From RGIG3102 sp964369915 (GTDB lineage: Bacteria; Bacillota; Clostridia; Oscillospirales; Ruminococcaceae): a stretch of 64,000 bases of DNA. The stretch spans positions 1 to 64,000 of the forward strand of contig CAYJGG010000002.1 in NCBI GenBank assembly GCA_964369915.1, in the 5' to 3' direction. Under the pieces are notes generated by a model, which had not been told where the DNA came from, did no database searches, and saw only the letters and a list, made by a program, of their open reading frames with translations. This document shows, piece by piece, positions 24,713-32,952 of this stretch (positions are counted from its first letter, which is position 1; every line of letters starts with the position of its first letter). The position numbers and the translations under genes were made by a program.

Positions 24713-24770
24713 ATTATATCCTTTTTTCATTATTTTTTCAACTTGAAAAAATAATAATATGTGATAAAAT
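24713..24770. promoter_or_regulatory. Divergent promoters of lrp and nadE sharing a palindrome
   Basis: On the minus strand TTGAAA (24741-24736), 17 bases and TATAAT (24718-24713) serve lrp. On the plus strand TTGAAA (24743-24748), 16 bases and TAAAAT (24765-24770) serve nadE. The two -35 boxes are the halves of a palindrome with 13-base arms, ATTATTTTTTCAA (24729-24741) and its complement (24743-24755), around a single C. A protein bound here would block both promoters. Confidence 0.75.
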
Positions 24771-24827
24771 TAATTTAATAATTTACTTACATATATATGA
24801 GATATAAGGAAAGGGAAGGGTATAAAC

Positions 24828-26504
24828 ATGAGAGTATATGCAGCGGCAATGAAAACAGTGCCATTAGATATTAAAAATAATTACATAAGCGCTAAAAAAG
24901 AAATAGAAAAAGCGATAGAAGAAAAAGCAAATCTTATTGTGTTTCCTAAAGGTTTTTTAACAGGGGTACAGCTTGGAATTTTAGAAGATGCTAGCTATAT
25001 TAGAAAAATATATAATGATTTTGTTGAAGAGATTACAAAAACATATAAAGATGAAGAAATCTACATTTTATTAGATAAATTAACAAGAAATGGATTTGTA
25101 AACACTTTTGTTTATAAAGGAACTGAAAACGAAGAAATTACAATTAAAAACTTTAGAGTTGGAGCATTTAACTGCCTTGAAACTTTTTCAAAAGCAGCTT
25201 ACACATTAAAAGATGATTTTGATATGGCTATTTTAAATGCCTCAGAGCCAACTTTTGCTGGAAAAATAAAACTCTTACATGAAAATTTAAAAGTTGTAAG
25301 TAGGCAGATGAATATCCCTATTTTTGTAAATTTAGGTGGATATGGCTACACTACTCACCCTGATGTTTTTATGCCAAGGATAGGATATTATAATAAAAAT
25401 ATAGGGTATATAACAAAAGATATATTTGAATATAAAAATGCTGATAAGCTATTTATGGTTCAGTTTCCAGAAAATGAAAATATAAATGTAAACTATGTTT
25501 TGCTTCCTTATAATTTTAAAATTAATTACAATGAATGTCCGCTAATTCCAAGCGAAGTTGATAAAAAAGATTATTTACTAGATTTATTTAATTTAGCTGC
25601 GTTTTCCTTGGCAACTCGCCTTGAAAATATAGGGCTTAAAAAAGTGGCGTTAAATTTATCGGCTGGGCTTGATAGCACAACGGCATTATTAATTATAATT
25701 AAAGCCTTTGATATTTTATCTTTAGATAAAAGCGGAATAATAATAACTAATATGCCAGGGTTTGGAACATCACAAACAACAAAAACTCTAGCGCATGAGC
25801 TTTGCGAAAAATTAAATATAGATATAAAAACAGTTGATATTACGCAAACTTCAAAACAAGCACTACTTGATATAGGTCACGATGCAAAAACTCCAGATGT
25901 AACTTTTGAAAATGTGCAAGCTAGAATGAGAACAGTGCACGGATTAAATATTGCCAATAAAGAAGATGCAATAATGATAGGAACAGGCGATTTATCAGAA
26001 GAGGCGCTAGGCTTTGCAACATATGGTGGCGACCATTTAGCTTCTTATAATGTTAACAGCAGTATATCAAAAACAGTTATAAGGGAATTATTAAAAGAAT
26101 TAATAAAAACAAATGAATTTAGCTGTATTAAAAAAGAAGTGAGCACTATTTTAGACAATCCAGTATCTCCTGAATTACTGCCGATACAAGAAGGCGAATT
26201 TAATCAAAAAACAGAAGAAATTTTAGCGCCGTATAAATTAATTGATTTTTATATTTATACTGTTTGCGTAGCGAAAATTTCAGCAAAAGACACTATTACA
26301 AAAGCTCTAGCAGTTTTTGAAAATGAATTTGAAGAAGAATATTTAAAAGAAAAATTAGAAATGTTTTACAAAAAATTTGTTAGCGGACAATTTAAAAGAA
26401 GCTGTGCCCCAGAAGGCGCATCTTTAACACATTGCCATTTAAATGGAGAAGATAAATCAGTTCCAAGCGATGCGAAAATTTCTTTATTTATGCAAAGTTT
26501 TTAA
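24828..26504 (+). CDS. nadE: NAD+ synthetase with a degenerate glutamine-amidotransferase domain
   Basis: 558 residues: an N-terminal nitrilase-like domain (1-240) and an NAD synthetase domain (250-558). The latter keeps the pyrophosphatase loop as SAGLDST (278-284; usually SGGxDS) and GTGDLSEEALGFATYGGDH. In the first domain only Cys116 (GAFNCLETF) of the Glu-Lys-Cys triad is recognisable. The Glu position reads Lys41 (VFPKGFLTG), and the stretch that normally carries the Lys is missing; the protein is about 80 residues shorter than common long forms. It probably uses ammonia directly. Terminal enzyme of NAD synthesis. Confidence 0.85.
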   Translation: MRVYAAAMKTVPLDIKNNYISAKKEIEKAIEEKANLIVFPKGFLTGVQLGILEDASYIRKIYNDFVEEITKTYKDEEIYILLDKLTRNGFVNTFVYKGTENEEITIKNFRVGAFNCLETFSKAAYTLKDDFDMAILNASEPTFAGKIKLLHENLKVVSRQMNIPIFVNLGGYGYTTHPDVFMPRIGYYNKNIGYITKDIFEYKNADKLFMVQFPENENINVNYVLLPYNFKINYNECPLIPSEVDKKDYLLDLFNLAAFSLATRLENIGLKKVALNLSAGLDSTTALLIIIKAFDILSLDKSGIIITNMPGFGTSQTTKTLAHELCEKLNIDIKTVDITQTSKQALLDIGHDAKTPDVTFENVQARMRTVHGLNIANKEDAIMIGTGDLSEEALGFATYGGDHLASYNVNSSISKTVIRELLKELIKTNEFSCIKKEVSTILDNPVSPELLPIQEGEFNQKTEEILAPYKLIDFYIYTVCVAKISAKDTITKALAVFENEFEEEYLKEKLEMFYKKFVSGQFKRSCAPEGASLTHCHLNGEDKSVPSDAKISLFMQSF

Positions 26505-26780
26505 AAAATAAGATTAAATTTCTAATATTTAATAAGCAATAATACATATAATAATATATATAATAATATAAATAACAACTTCAAAATTTTAGCTAAAATT
26601 AATATTAGGCTTTTATTATTAGTTAAAATTAACTTCTATTTTGGTGTTATTTAATAAAAAATCATAAAACTATGTACATTATCTAATAATAAGTGTATAA
26701 TGTATAGGCGCATTATAAGTAAATTTTAAATAAAAATATATTTATACACGAATTGCATTAAGAAAGGAATGGTAATTGTT

Positions 26781-27140
26781 ATGGTAAAATTTTATACTCA
26801 TTTAGGAAAAATTGAACTAAGTAGCGATTATTTTGCTTCTCTAGTAAGCAGTGCTTTAAGTAGCTGTTATGGAGTTGCAGGAATGCACGTTTCAGGGAAG
26901 GCAGATGGCGTGAAAGCTTTTTTATTTGGAAAAGATATGCCGGGTAAAGGCGTTACAATCACAAAAGAAGGCGAAGAATTAAATATAGACCTGCATATTA
27001 AAATTATGTATGGCGTTAGCATTCCAGCTATCGTAGAAAACATTAAAGACAGAGTGAAATACGTTATCGAAGATGCAACAGAACTAAAAGTTAAAAAAAT
27101 AAATGTTACAGTTGATGATATTGTAGCAAATCAAATTTAA
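26781..27140 (+). CDS. Asp23/Gls24 (YloU-like) envelope-stress family protein
   Basis: 119 residues from the ATG at 26781 (MVKFYTHLGKIELSSDYFASLV). The Asp23 pattern is seen in CYGVAGMHV, LNIDLHIKIMYGVSIPAIVENIKDRVKYVIEDATELKVKKINVTVDDI. In Bacillota this gene normally sits directly upstream of fakA/yloV, and fakA does follow, but after a 358-base spacer holding a palindromic element. An ATG twelve bases earlier is possible but abuts the ribosome binding site. Confidence 0.85.
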   Translation: MVKFYTHLGKIELSSDYFASLVSSALSSCYGVAGMHVSGKADGVKAFLFGKDMPGKGVTITKEGEELNIDLHIKIMYGVSIPAIVENIKDRVKYVIEDATELKVKKINVTVDDIVANQI

Positions 27141-27199
27141 ATTAAAGATTTAATTTTAATCTTTGAGCCTTGAAAAAACTTTACAAATTAAAAGGGCTA

Positions 27200-27470
27200 G
27201 GGCAACCGATATTATCCGAATCAGCCTAAGATCTGATAAATTTCCTCTAAAACTTCGTTAAATTCACTTATAATGCGAAAGCATTATTTTATGAATTTGC
27301 CTTGTTTTTTAAAAAATTTATCTGATCTTAGGTCACAGATTTGAAAACTAAAAAAATCCTTTATATCAAGGCAAAGGGTTGAAGTAATGCTTTACGCTTT
27401 ACAAGGACCTTTAGCGCAGATAGAAAGCTTTTTTTAGTTTTCAAACTGGTTCGAATTATATCGGTCACCC
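27200..27470. repeat. Nested palindromic element with dispersed-repeat core, copy C
   Basis: Outer arms 27200-27224 and 27446-27470 are imperfect complements. Inside lie two large hairpins: CCTAAGATCTGATAAATTT (27225-27243) with its near-complement at 27314-27332, and TTTGAAAACTAAAAAAA (from 27340) with its complement ending at 27445. The loops contain the repeat-family motifs ACTTCGTTAAATTCACTTATAA and TATATCAAGGCAAAGG followed by AGTAATGCTTTACG. Core motifs match the copies near 10.7, 46.6 and 63.1 kb. No open frame of note is present. Confidence 0.7.
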
Positions 27471-27498
27471 ATAAAGAAAGGAACGGTCGAAGCAAAAT

Positions 27499-29169
27499 AT
27501 GATTAGTGGTAAAATATTAAGAGATAGTATTATATCAGGTGCAAATTTATTAAATAATAATAAAAGTAGTGTCGACGAATTAAACGTGTTCCCAGTTCCA
27601 GACGGAGATACAGGAACAAATATGTCGATGACTATTACAGCAGCAAAAAAAGAATTAGAAAAACTAGACGATTCAGTGACAGTTGAAAAAGTTGCAAATA
27701 CAGTGGCTAGTGCAATGTTAAGAGGAGCAAGAGGTAACTCAGGGGTTATTTCATCGCTTTTATTTAGAGGATTTGCAAAAGCTTTAACAGGGAAAACTAC
27801 TGCTTGCGCAAACGATTTAACTATCGCTTTACAAACTGGTGTTGATGCAGCTTATAAAGCAGTTATGAAACCAACTGAAGGCACTATGCTAACAGTTGCA
27901 AGAGTGGCTGGCGAAAAAGCAGGCGAACTTGATAAAGAAACAGATTTAGTTACTTTATGGAGTCATGTTGTAAATGCAGCTCAAGAGGCGCTTGATTACA
28001 CTCCAGAACAACTTCCAGTATTAAAAAAAGCAGGAGTTGTTGACGCTGGTGGTCAAGGTGTTGTTTATATATTCACAGGTATGCTTTCTGTTTTTGTTAA
28101 TGGCGAAATTGTTAAAGCAGATGATGCAAATCAAAAGTCAGTTTCATTCACTCCAAAAGGAGTTTATGCAAAAGATTTAGATCCAGATATAGTTAATGCA
28201 TACTGCACAGAGTTTATAGTTAATAAAAATGAAACAGCTTCAGCTGAAAAATTAAGAGCAAAACTTGAGAGTATTGGCGATAGCGTTGTTGTTGTGGAAG
28301 ATGAAGAAATTATAAAAGCTCATGTTCATACAGAAGATCCAGGTAAAGCGCTTTCAGAAGCTGTAAAGCATGGATATATGACTAATTTGAAAATAGAAAA
28401 TATGCTAGAGCAAATGGAAGAGTTATCTGAAAAAGGCAAAGGCCTTGAAAAGCAAGAAAATGATAAAGATAGCGACTCACAGTTTAAATATGCGGCAGTT
28501 AGTGAAGATATGCAATATGGCTTTGTTGCGATTGCAGCGGGCGAAGGCTTAGAAAACACATTTATGGATTTAGGTGCAAACGCAGTTGTTACTGGTGGGC
28601 AAACTATGAATCCTTCAACTGATGATATTTTAAAAGCTATTCACTCAGTTGGTGCAAAAACTGTTTTTGTTCTTCCAAATAATAAAAATATTATTATGGC
28701 ATCAGAACAAGCAGCGGCTTTAGCAGATAGAGAAGTTATCGTTGTTCCAACTAGAACTATTCCTCAAGGAATAACAGCTCTTTTAACTTTTGATTTTGAT
28801 CAAAATGCAAAAGATAATGCTGTTAATATGAATTTAGCTATTGAAAATGTTAAAACTGGTTCTATCACATTTGCAGCTAGAAACTCAGATTTTGACGGAC
28901 ATAAAATCAAAAAAGGCGAAATTCTAGCTATGGAAAATTCAAAACTTTCTTTTACAGATAAAGAAGTTGAGAAAGCAGCTGTAAAACTTGCAAAACAAAT
29001 GATAGATAAAAATACAACATTTGTAACGATTATTTATGGCGAAGGCATTAGCGAAGAAGAAGCACAAAAAGTTTGCGATTTAGTAACTCAAAAAGCTCCT
29101 AAAGGAGTTGAAATTAGTATTTTAGAAGGTAATCAACCTGTTTATTTCTATCTAATTTCAGTTGAATAA
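27499..29169 (+). CDS. fakA: Fatty-acid kinase ATP-binding subunit FakA (DhaL/YloV family)
   Basis: 556 residues. The N-terminal DhaL-type kinase domain shows NVFPVPDGDTGTNM, whose aspartates bind Mg-ATP, and RGARGNSGVISSLLFRGFAKAL. A central domain and a C-terminal DegV-like region follow. With a FakB (DegV) partner it phosphorylates exogenous fatty acids; no FakB gene is in the window. It usually follows an Asp23 gene, as here. The AAAGGAA site lies unusually far (about 17 bases) before the ATG, perhaps a result of the inserted palindrome. Confidence 0.9.
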   Translation: MISGKILRDSIISGANLLNNNKSSVDELNVFPVPDGDTGTNMSMTITAAKKELEKLDDSVTVEKVANTVASAMLRGARGNSGVISSLLFRGFAKALTGKTTACANDLTIALQTGVDAAYKAVMKPTEGTMLTVARVAGEKAGELDKETDLVTLWSHVVNAAQEALDYTPEQLPVLKKAGVVDAGGQGVVYIFTGMLSVFVNGEIVKADDANQKSVSFTPKGVYAKDLDPDIVNAYCTEFIVNKNETASAEKLRAKLESIGDSVVVVEDEEIIKAHVHTEDPGKALSEAVKHGYMTNLKIENMLEQMEELSEKGKGLEKQENDKDSDSQFKYAAVSEDMQYGFVAIAAGEGLENTFMDLGANAVVTGGQTMNPSTDDILKAIHSVGAKTVFVLPNNKNIIMASEQAAALADREVIVVPTRTIPQGITALLTFDFDQNAKDNAVNMNLAIENVKTGSITFAARNSDFDGHKIKKGEILAMENSKLSFTDKEVEKAAVKLAKQMIDKNTTFVTIIYGEGISEEEAQKVCDLVTQKAPKGVEISILEGNQPVYFYLISVE

Positions 29170-29176
29170 ATAAAAT

Positions 29177-29214
29177 AAAAGGTATGTTAATGAAAATTAA
29201 CATACCTTTTTTAT
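29177..29214 (+). terminator. Terminator after fakA
   Basis: AAAGGTATGTTAAT / ATTAACATACCTTT hairpin with a T-run. Confidence 0.9.
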
Positions 29215-29282
29215 TTCACTAGTTAATTTTTATATTTTATATAATAAAAGTTGTGTATACTTACAAACTTTTGGAATTAATA

Positions 29283-29318
29283 TTGACTTTCAATCAAATG
29301 ATATTAAAATGATATCAT
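29283..29318 (+). promoter_or_regulatory. Promoter with overlapping inverted repeat
   Basis: TTGACT (29283), a 16-base spacer and TAAAAT (29305). ATGATAT and ATATCAT flank the -10 box (29298-29318), a possible operator. Confidence 0.55.
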
Positions 29319-29359
29319 AAAGCAAGATGATTGAACTAATGAAGAAAGTAGGGATTATT

Positions 29360-30235
29360 ATGAAAAAACTTTTATTAGCGATTTTTTTATTTATGGCACT
29401 TTTTGTAGGATGTTCTAGCGAAAAAGAAACTCAAGAAAATACTGAGCAAACAGGTGAAGTTGCAACTGGGGTAAATCAAGAATATATTGATGAATTTAAA
29501 GAAGTAATTGAAAATACAATGCAGTATGAAAGTTTAAAAGCGAGCATAACAGTTGTATCGCAAGATGGAACCCCAGACACTATATCAAATGTACTTATTT
29601 CAAAAAATCCGAATATGGGGATTATAACAAGTTCGTTTAATGGTGAATTGTCTTCTGCGAGCATTTATATTGATAAAGAAGATATGCAAGTTATTGCAAG
29701 TTTATCGCCAACAATAACAGAAGATGGCGAATTTGAAATGGATATTATTGAAAGCGAATATAACCATTTTCGCACAAGAGATGAAGAATTTTCAGATGCT
29801 AGTTTAAATTTAAAAAATTTAATAGCTATATTTGAAGATGCAAATAATATTAAAAGCATAGAAAAAACGCAAAATGGATTTGAGTATGAATTAAGTCAGA
29901 GTTATTTTGATAATCTATTGAAGATTCAAACAGAAGGTGCAACTGAGCAATTAGAAGGAATCCCAGAGGAAGCAAGAGCGAGCTTTGAAGTGATGATAGC
30001 ATTAAATGCAAGCCAAGAAAATCAATCAACAAAAGTTGTTGCAACAGTTGAAGATGGCTTGATGGTAAAACAGGAAGCTGATGCAAAGATGGATATGGCA
30101 ACTTTAAATCTTGATGGGACATTATCAGAAGAAAAACAAGAGGTAAGAACAGTTACAGTTTTTGAAATAATTAGTTTTAATGATAACGAAAATATCCAAA
30201 ATGAAATTTTAGATTTCTATGAAGAAAATAAATAA
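29360..30235 (+). CDS. Lipoprotein of unknown function
   Basis: 291 residues from the ATG at 29360 (MKKLLLAIFLFMALFVGC), lipobox FVGC, then a Glu/Thr/Gln-rich linker. The mature part has alternating beta strands (SIYIDKEDMQVIASL, FEYELSQSYFDNLLKI, TKVVATVEDGLMVKQ) resembling LolA/LppX-like or DUF6612-type lipoproteins, but I cannot name the family. Earlier in-frame ATGs would place residues before the signal peptide and are less likely. Own promoter and terminator. Confidence 0.65.
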   Translation: MKKLLLAIFLFMALFVGCSSEKETQENTEQTGEVATGVNQEYIDEFKEVIENTMQYESLKASITVVSQDGTPDTISNVLISKNPNMGIITSSFNGELSSASIYIDKEDMQVIASLSPTITEDGEFEMDIIESEYNHFRTRDEEFSDASLNLKNLIAIFEDANNIKSIEKTQNGFEYELSQSYFDNLLKIQTEGATEQLEGIPEEARASFEVMIALNASQENQSTKVVATVEDGLMVKQEADAKMDMATLNLDGTLSEEKQEVRTVTVFEIISFNDNENIQNEILDFYEENK

Positions 30236-30238
30236 AAA

Positions 30239-30276
30239 ATATAAGGAATGGCATTTGCCATTCCTTATGTTTTTAT
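30239..30276. terminator. Terminator between convergent genes
   Basis: ATAAGGAATGGCA / TGCCATTCCTTAT hairpin followed by GTTTTTAT. Confidence 0.85.
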
Positions 30277-30321
30277 ATTCTGTTAAAGTTTTTTATGAGT
30301 AATAAGCTATAGTAGCGTTTT

Positions 30322-31002
30322 TTATTTTGAAAATTTCTTATTTAAATAATAGCTAAAAGCAAAAAATAAAGAAGATAAACCTAATATTTTCATAAGGATA
30401 TTAACGCAAATAGAATAAAAGAATTCCAAAGGAAACATATTAATCATTGTGCTAATTCTTGCATCAAGTAGCCATAAATCATTAGTGAAAAATACATGAT
30501 GAAAATTCACCCAAAACCAATTGAAATTTAAAGCAAAAACTACGCCTAGAATAATTAAAACTATAATAGTTAAAACTAAAGAAGATTTATAGCTTTTAAA
30601 TAAATTTTTTAAAAAACTAGATTTCTCTTTTTTATAAAGATAAAAATATCCTAAAATTACAAAAATAAATAATGCAATAGTTAATTTTAAAAAGTTTTGA
30701 TATAAAACTTGCACATCAACCATATGCATAGTTTCCCTATCATCAAAAACATTCACTTTTTCATTAAATTCAGTTACTTCTAAATCTAAAGTTTTTTCTT
30801 TGGAAAAATCATTTAAGTAGTCAATTAAAACTAGTGTTGTTTTTTCTAAATCTTCTAGCGACATACCAGTCATAGACATAGTGTTATTTTCTTCATACTG
30901 ATTTATATAAAAATCAACATCATTACTAGAATGAAAAATTGAAATTAATATAAAAAATAAAGATAAACAAACACCGATTATATTATATAAAACTTTATTC
31001 AT
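30322..31002 (-). CDS. TIGR01906/DUF1461 integral membrane protein
   Basis: 226 residues with one N-terminal and three later hydrophobic helices. The extracytoplasmic loop holds the family signature around ETMHMVDVQVLY. The family occurs across Bacillota and has no assigned function. The ATG overlaps the stop of the aldo/keto reductase gene by one base (TAATG), so they form an operon. Confidence 0.8.
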   Translation of the reverse strand: MNKVLYNIIGVCLSLFFILISIFHSSNDVDFYINQYEENNTMSMTGMSLEDLEKTTLVLIDYLNDFSKEKTLDLEVTEFNEKVNVFDDRETMHMVDVQVLYQNFLKLTIALFIFVILGYFYLYKKEKSSFLKNLFKSYKSSLVLTIIVLIILGVVFALNFNWFWVNFHHVFFTNDLWLLDARISTMINMFPLEFFYSICVNILMKILGLSSLFFAFSYYLNKKFSK

Positions 31003-32096
31003 TATAAGGTTTCAAACTCCTTTGAAACTGTTTTTAATAAGTCGATTATTTTTAAATCTTGTGGGCAATCGCCTTCGCATTTTTGACACTCAATACAGAC
31101 ATCAGCCTGTGCTTCTAAAGTGGCAAGTTTAGTTTTTGTTTGATGTTTATTGCCAATTAATTTATAGTTATTATAAATAGTGAAAACTTCTGGGATATTA
31201 ATACTCATAGGACATGGCAGGCAGTATTCGCATTTTGTGCAAGGAATAGAAACAAAATTATTTATTTCATCCATAACTTCTTTAATTAATTTCTCTCTTT
31301 TTTCATCGTTTGGGATTGGATTATTAGCAGTTTTTATATTTTCTTCAATTTGCTCAAAATTACTCATCCCGCTTAAAGAAACAAAAACTCCTTTTAGACT
31401 AAAGCAGTATGATAAAGCAAGGGCAGCCGCTGAATACTCATTATTATAAGCGTTTTTAATTAACTCTATTCCATTAGGAACATTTTTTGCTAAAAAGCCG
31501 CCACGAACTGGCTCCATTACAATTATTGGAACATTATATTTATTAGCAGTATCTAATAAAATCTTTGAATCGCCGTTTAAAATATCATAATAATTTAATT
31601 GTAGTTGCACAAAGTCCCAGTTTGTGTATGAGATTATTTCTTCTAAATCTAAAGAAGGCGCATGAAAAGAAAAACCTAAATTTTTAATTTTCCCATTTTC
31701 CTTTTGCTCTTTTAGGTATTTAATAACATCGAATTTTATAGCATTGTTAAATCTTTCTAAATTTAATGCATGAACTAGGTAATAATCAAAATAATCAGTT
31801 TTACATTTTTTTAATTGATTTTCAAAAATTGAGATAGCATCTTCTAATTTTTCAACCTTCCATACAGGCATTTTTGTTGCTAGAAAATAGCTTTCTCTAT
31901 CATATTTTGATAAAATTTCGCCAGCAAAATTTTCGCTTTCCCCCCCGTGGTAAGGGTCGGCAGTATCAAAGTAATTAACGCCGTTTTTAATAGCATAATC
32001 AACCATTTTTCCAGCATGCACATAGTCGATTTTTCCGTCTTCCAATAAAGGCAGGCGCATAAGCCCAAAGCCGAGTGGTGATGTGATTTTCTTCAT
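31002..32096 (-). CDS. Aldo/keto reductase with C-terminal 4Fe-4S domain
   Basis: 364 residues. The aldo/keto reductase barrel shows FGLMRLP, the catalytic NYFDTADPYHGG (Asp, Tyr), LATKMPVW (Lys) and YYLVHALN (His). The C-terminal 80 residues carry two cysteine clusters, CTKCEYCLPCP and CIECQKCEGDCP, typical of a ferredoxin-like extension in anaerobes. It probably reduces a carbonyl or unsaturated substrate; whether the clusters feed electrons is not known. Confidence 0.9.
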   Translation of the reverse strand: MKKITSPLGFGLMRLPLLEDGKIDYVHAGKMVDYAIKNGVNYFDTADPYHGGESENFAGEILSKYDRESYFLATKMPVWKVEKLEDAISIFENQLKKCKTDYFDYYLVHALNLERFNNAIKFDVIKYLKEQKENGKIKNLGFSFHAPSLDLEEIISYTNWDFVQLQLNYYDILNGDSKILLDTANKYNVPIIVMEPVRGGFLAKNVPNGIELIKNAYNNEYSAAALALSYCFSLKGVFVSLSGMSNFEQIEENIKTANNPIPNDEKREKLIKEVMDEINNFVSIPCTKCEYCLPCPMSINIPEVFTIYNNYKLIGNKHQTKTKLATLEAQADVCIECQKCEGDCPQDLKIIDLLKTVSKEFETL

Positions 32097-32210
32097 ATTT
32101 CTCTATCCTTTCCATTTTTAAATAATTATACTATTAATTATAACTTAAATCTAAAAATAATTAAAGTAAAATTTTATAGAATAAAAAAATATGAAAGTTT
32201 TTGGAATTAT

Positions 32211-32239
32211 TTGATTTTTATATAAAAAAAATGTATAAT
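32211..32239 (+). promoter_or_regulatory. Promoter of rpe and the Rnf-like operon
   Basis: TTGATT (32211), a 17-base spacer and TATAAT (32234). Confidence 0.7.
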
Positions 32240-32285
32240 AATAAGATAATATATAGATAAACTACTTAAAAGGAGGGATTTACTA

Positions 32286-32927
32286 ATGAAAGTTGCGCCA
32301 TCAATACTATCTGCAGACTTTGCAAATCTTCAAAGAGATTGCGAATTAGTTATAAATAATGGGGCAGATGCCCTTCATATAGACGTGATGGACGGAGTTT
32401 TCGTTCCAAATATTTCAATAGGAATTCCAGTAGTAAAATCCCTAAGAAAAGTGAGCGAGGCTTTTTTTGATGTGCATTTAATGATGGTAAGACCTCATTT
32501 GTATATTAAAGAATTTGCAAAAGCAGGCGCTGATTTAATATCTTTTCATATTGAATGTGAAAGCGACACAAAACAAACTATTAATTTAGTAAAAGAAAAT
32601 GGGAAAAAAGTAGGGCTTGTTATAAAACCAAAAACAGATATAAAAGAAGTTTTTGAATATTTAAACGATATAGATTTAGTTTTAATAATGTCAGTAGAGC
32701 CAGGATTTGGCGGACAAAGTTTTATGTATGAAGCAGTTGATAAAATTAAAAAGTTAAAAACGAAAAAAGAAGAGCTAGGTTTACATGATTTAATTATCGA
32801 AGTAGATGGCGGAATAAATGATGAAACAGGCAAAATTTGTAAAGATGCAGGCGCTGATATGCTAGTGGCTGGGAATTATATATTTATGAGCGATGATATT
32901 AAAAAAGCAATACAATCACTAAAATAA
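32286..32927 (+). CDS. rpe: Ribulose-phosphate 3-epimerase
   Basis: 213 residues, TIM barrel. Signatures: APSILSADFANL at the start, HIDVMDGVFVPN (metal His/Asp), VHLMMVRP, SVEPGFGGQSF and VDGGIN near the C-terminus. It interconverts ribulose 5-phosphate and xylulose 5-phosphate in the pentose phosphate pathway. A GGAGG site precedes the ATG. It starts the plus-strand run that continues with the Rnf-like genes 25 bases on. Confidence 0.96.
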   Translation: MKVAPSILSADFANLQRDCELVINNGADALHIDVMDGVFVPNISIGIPVVKSLRKVSEAFFDVHLMMVRPHLYIKEFAKAGADLISFHIECESDTKQTINLVKENGKKVGLVIKPKTDIKEVFEYLNDIDLVLIMSVEPGFGGQSFMYEAVDKIKKLKTKKEELGLHDLIIEVDGGINDETGKICKDAGADMLVAGNYIFMSDDIKKAIQSLK

Positions 32928-32952
32928 TAATAGAAAAAGAGAAAAAATATAC

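Noticed and set aside
29250..29266. TTGTGTATACTTACAA as another GntR operator
   Set aside because: The arms do not fit the YTGTATRCAR pattern and the neighbouring genes are unrelated to uronate use.
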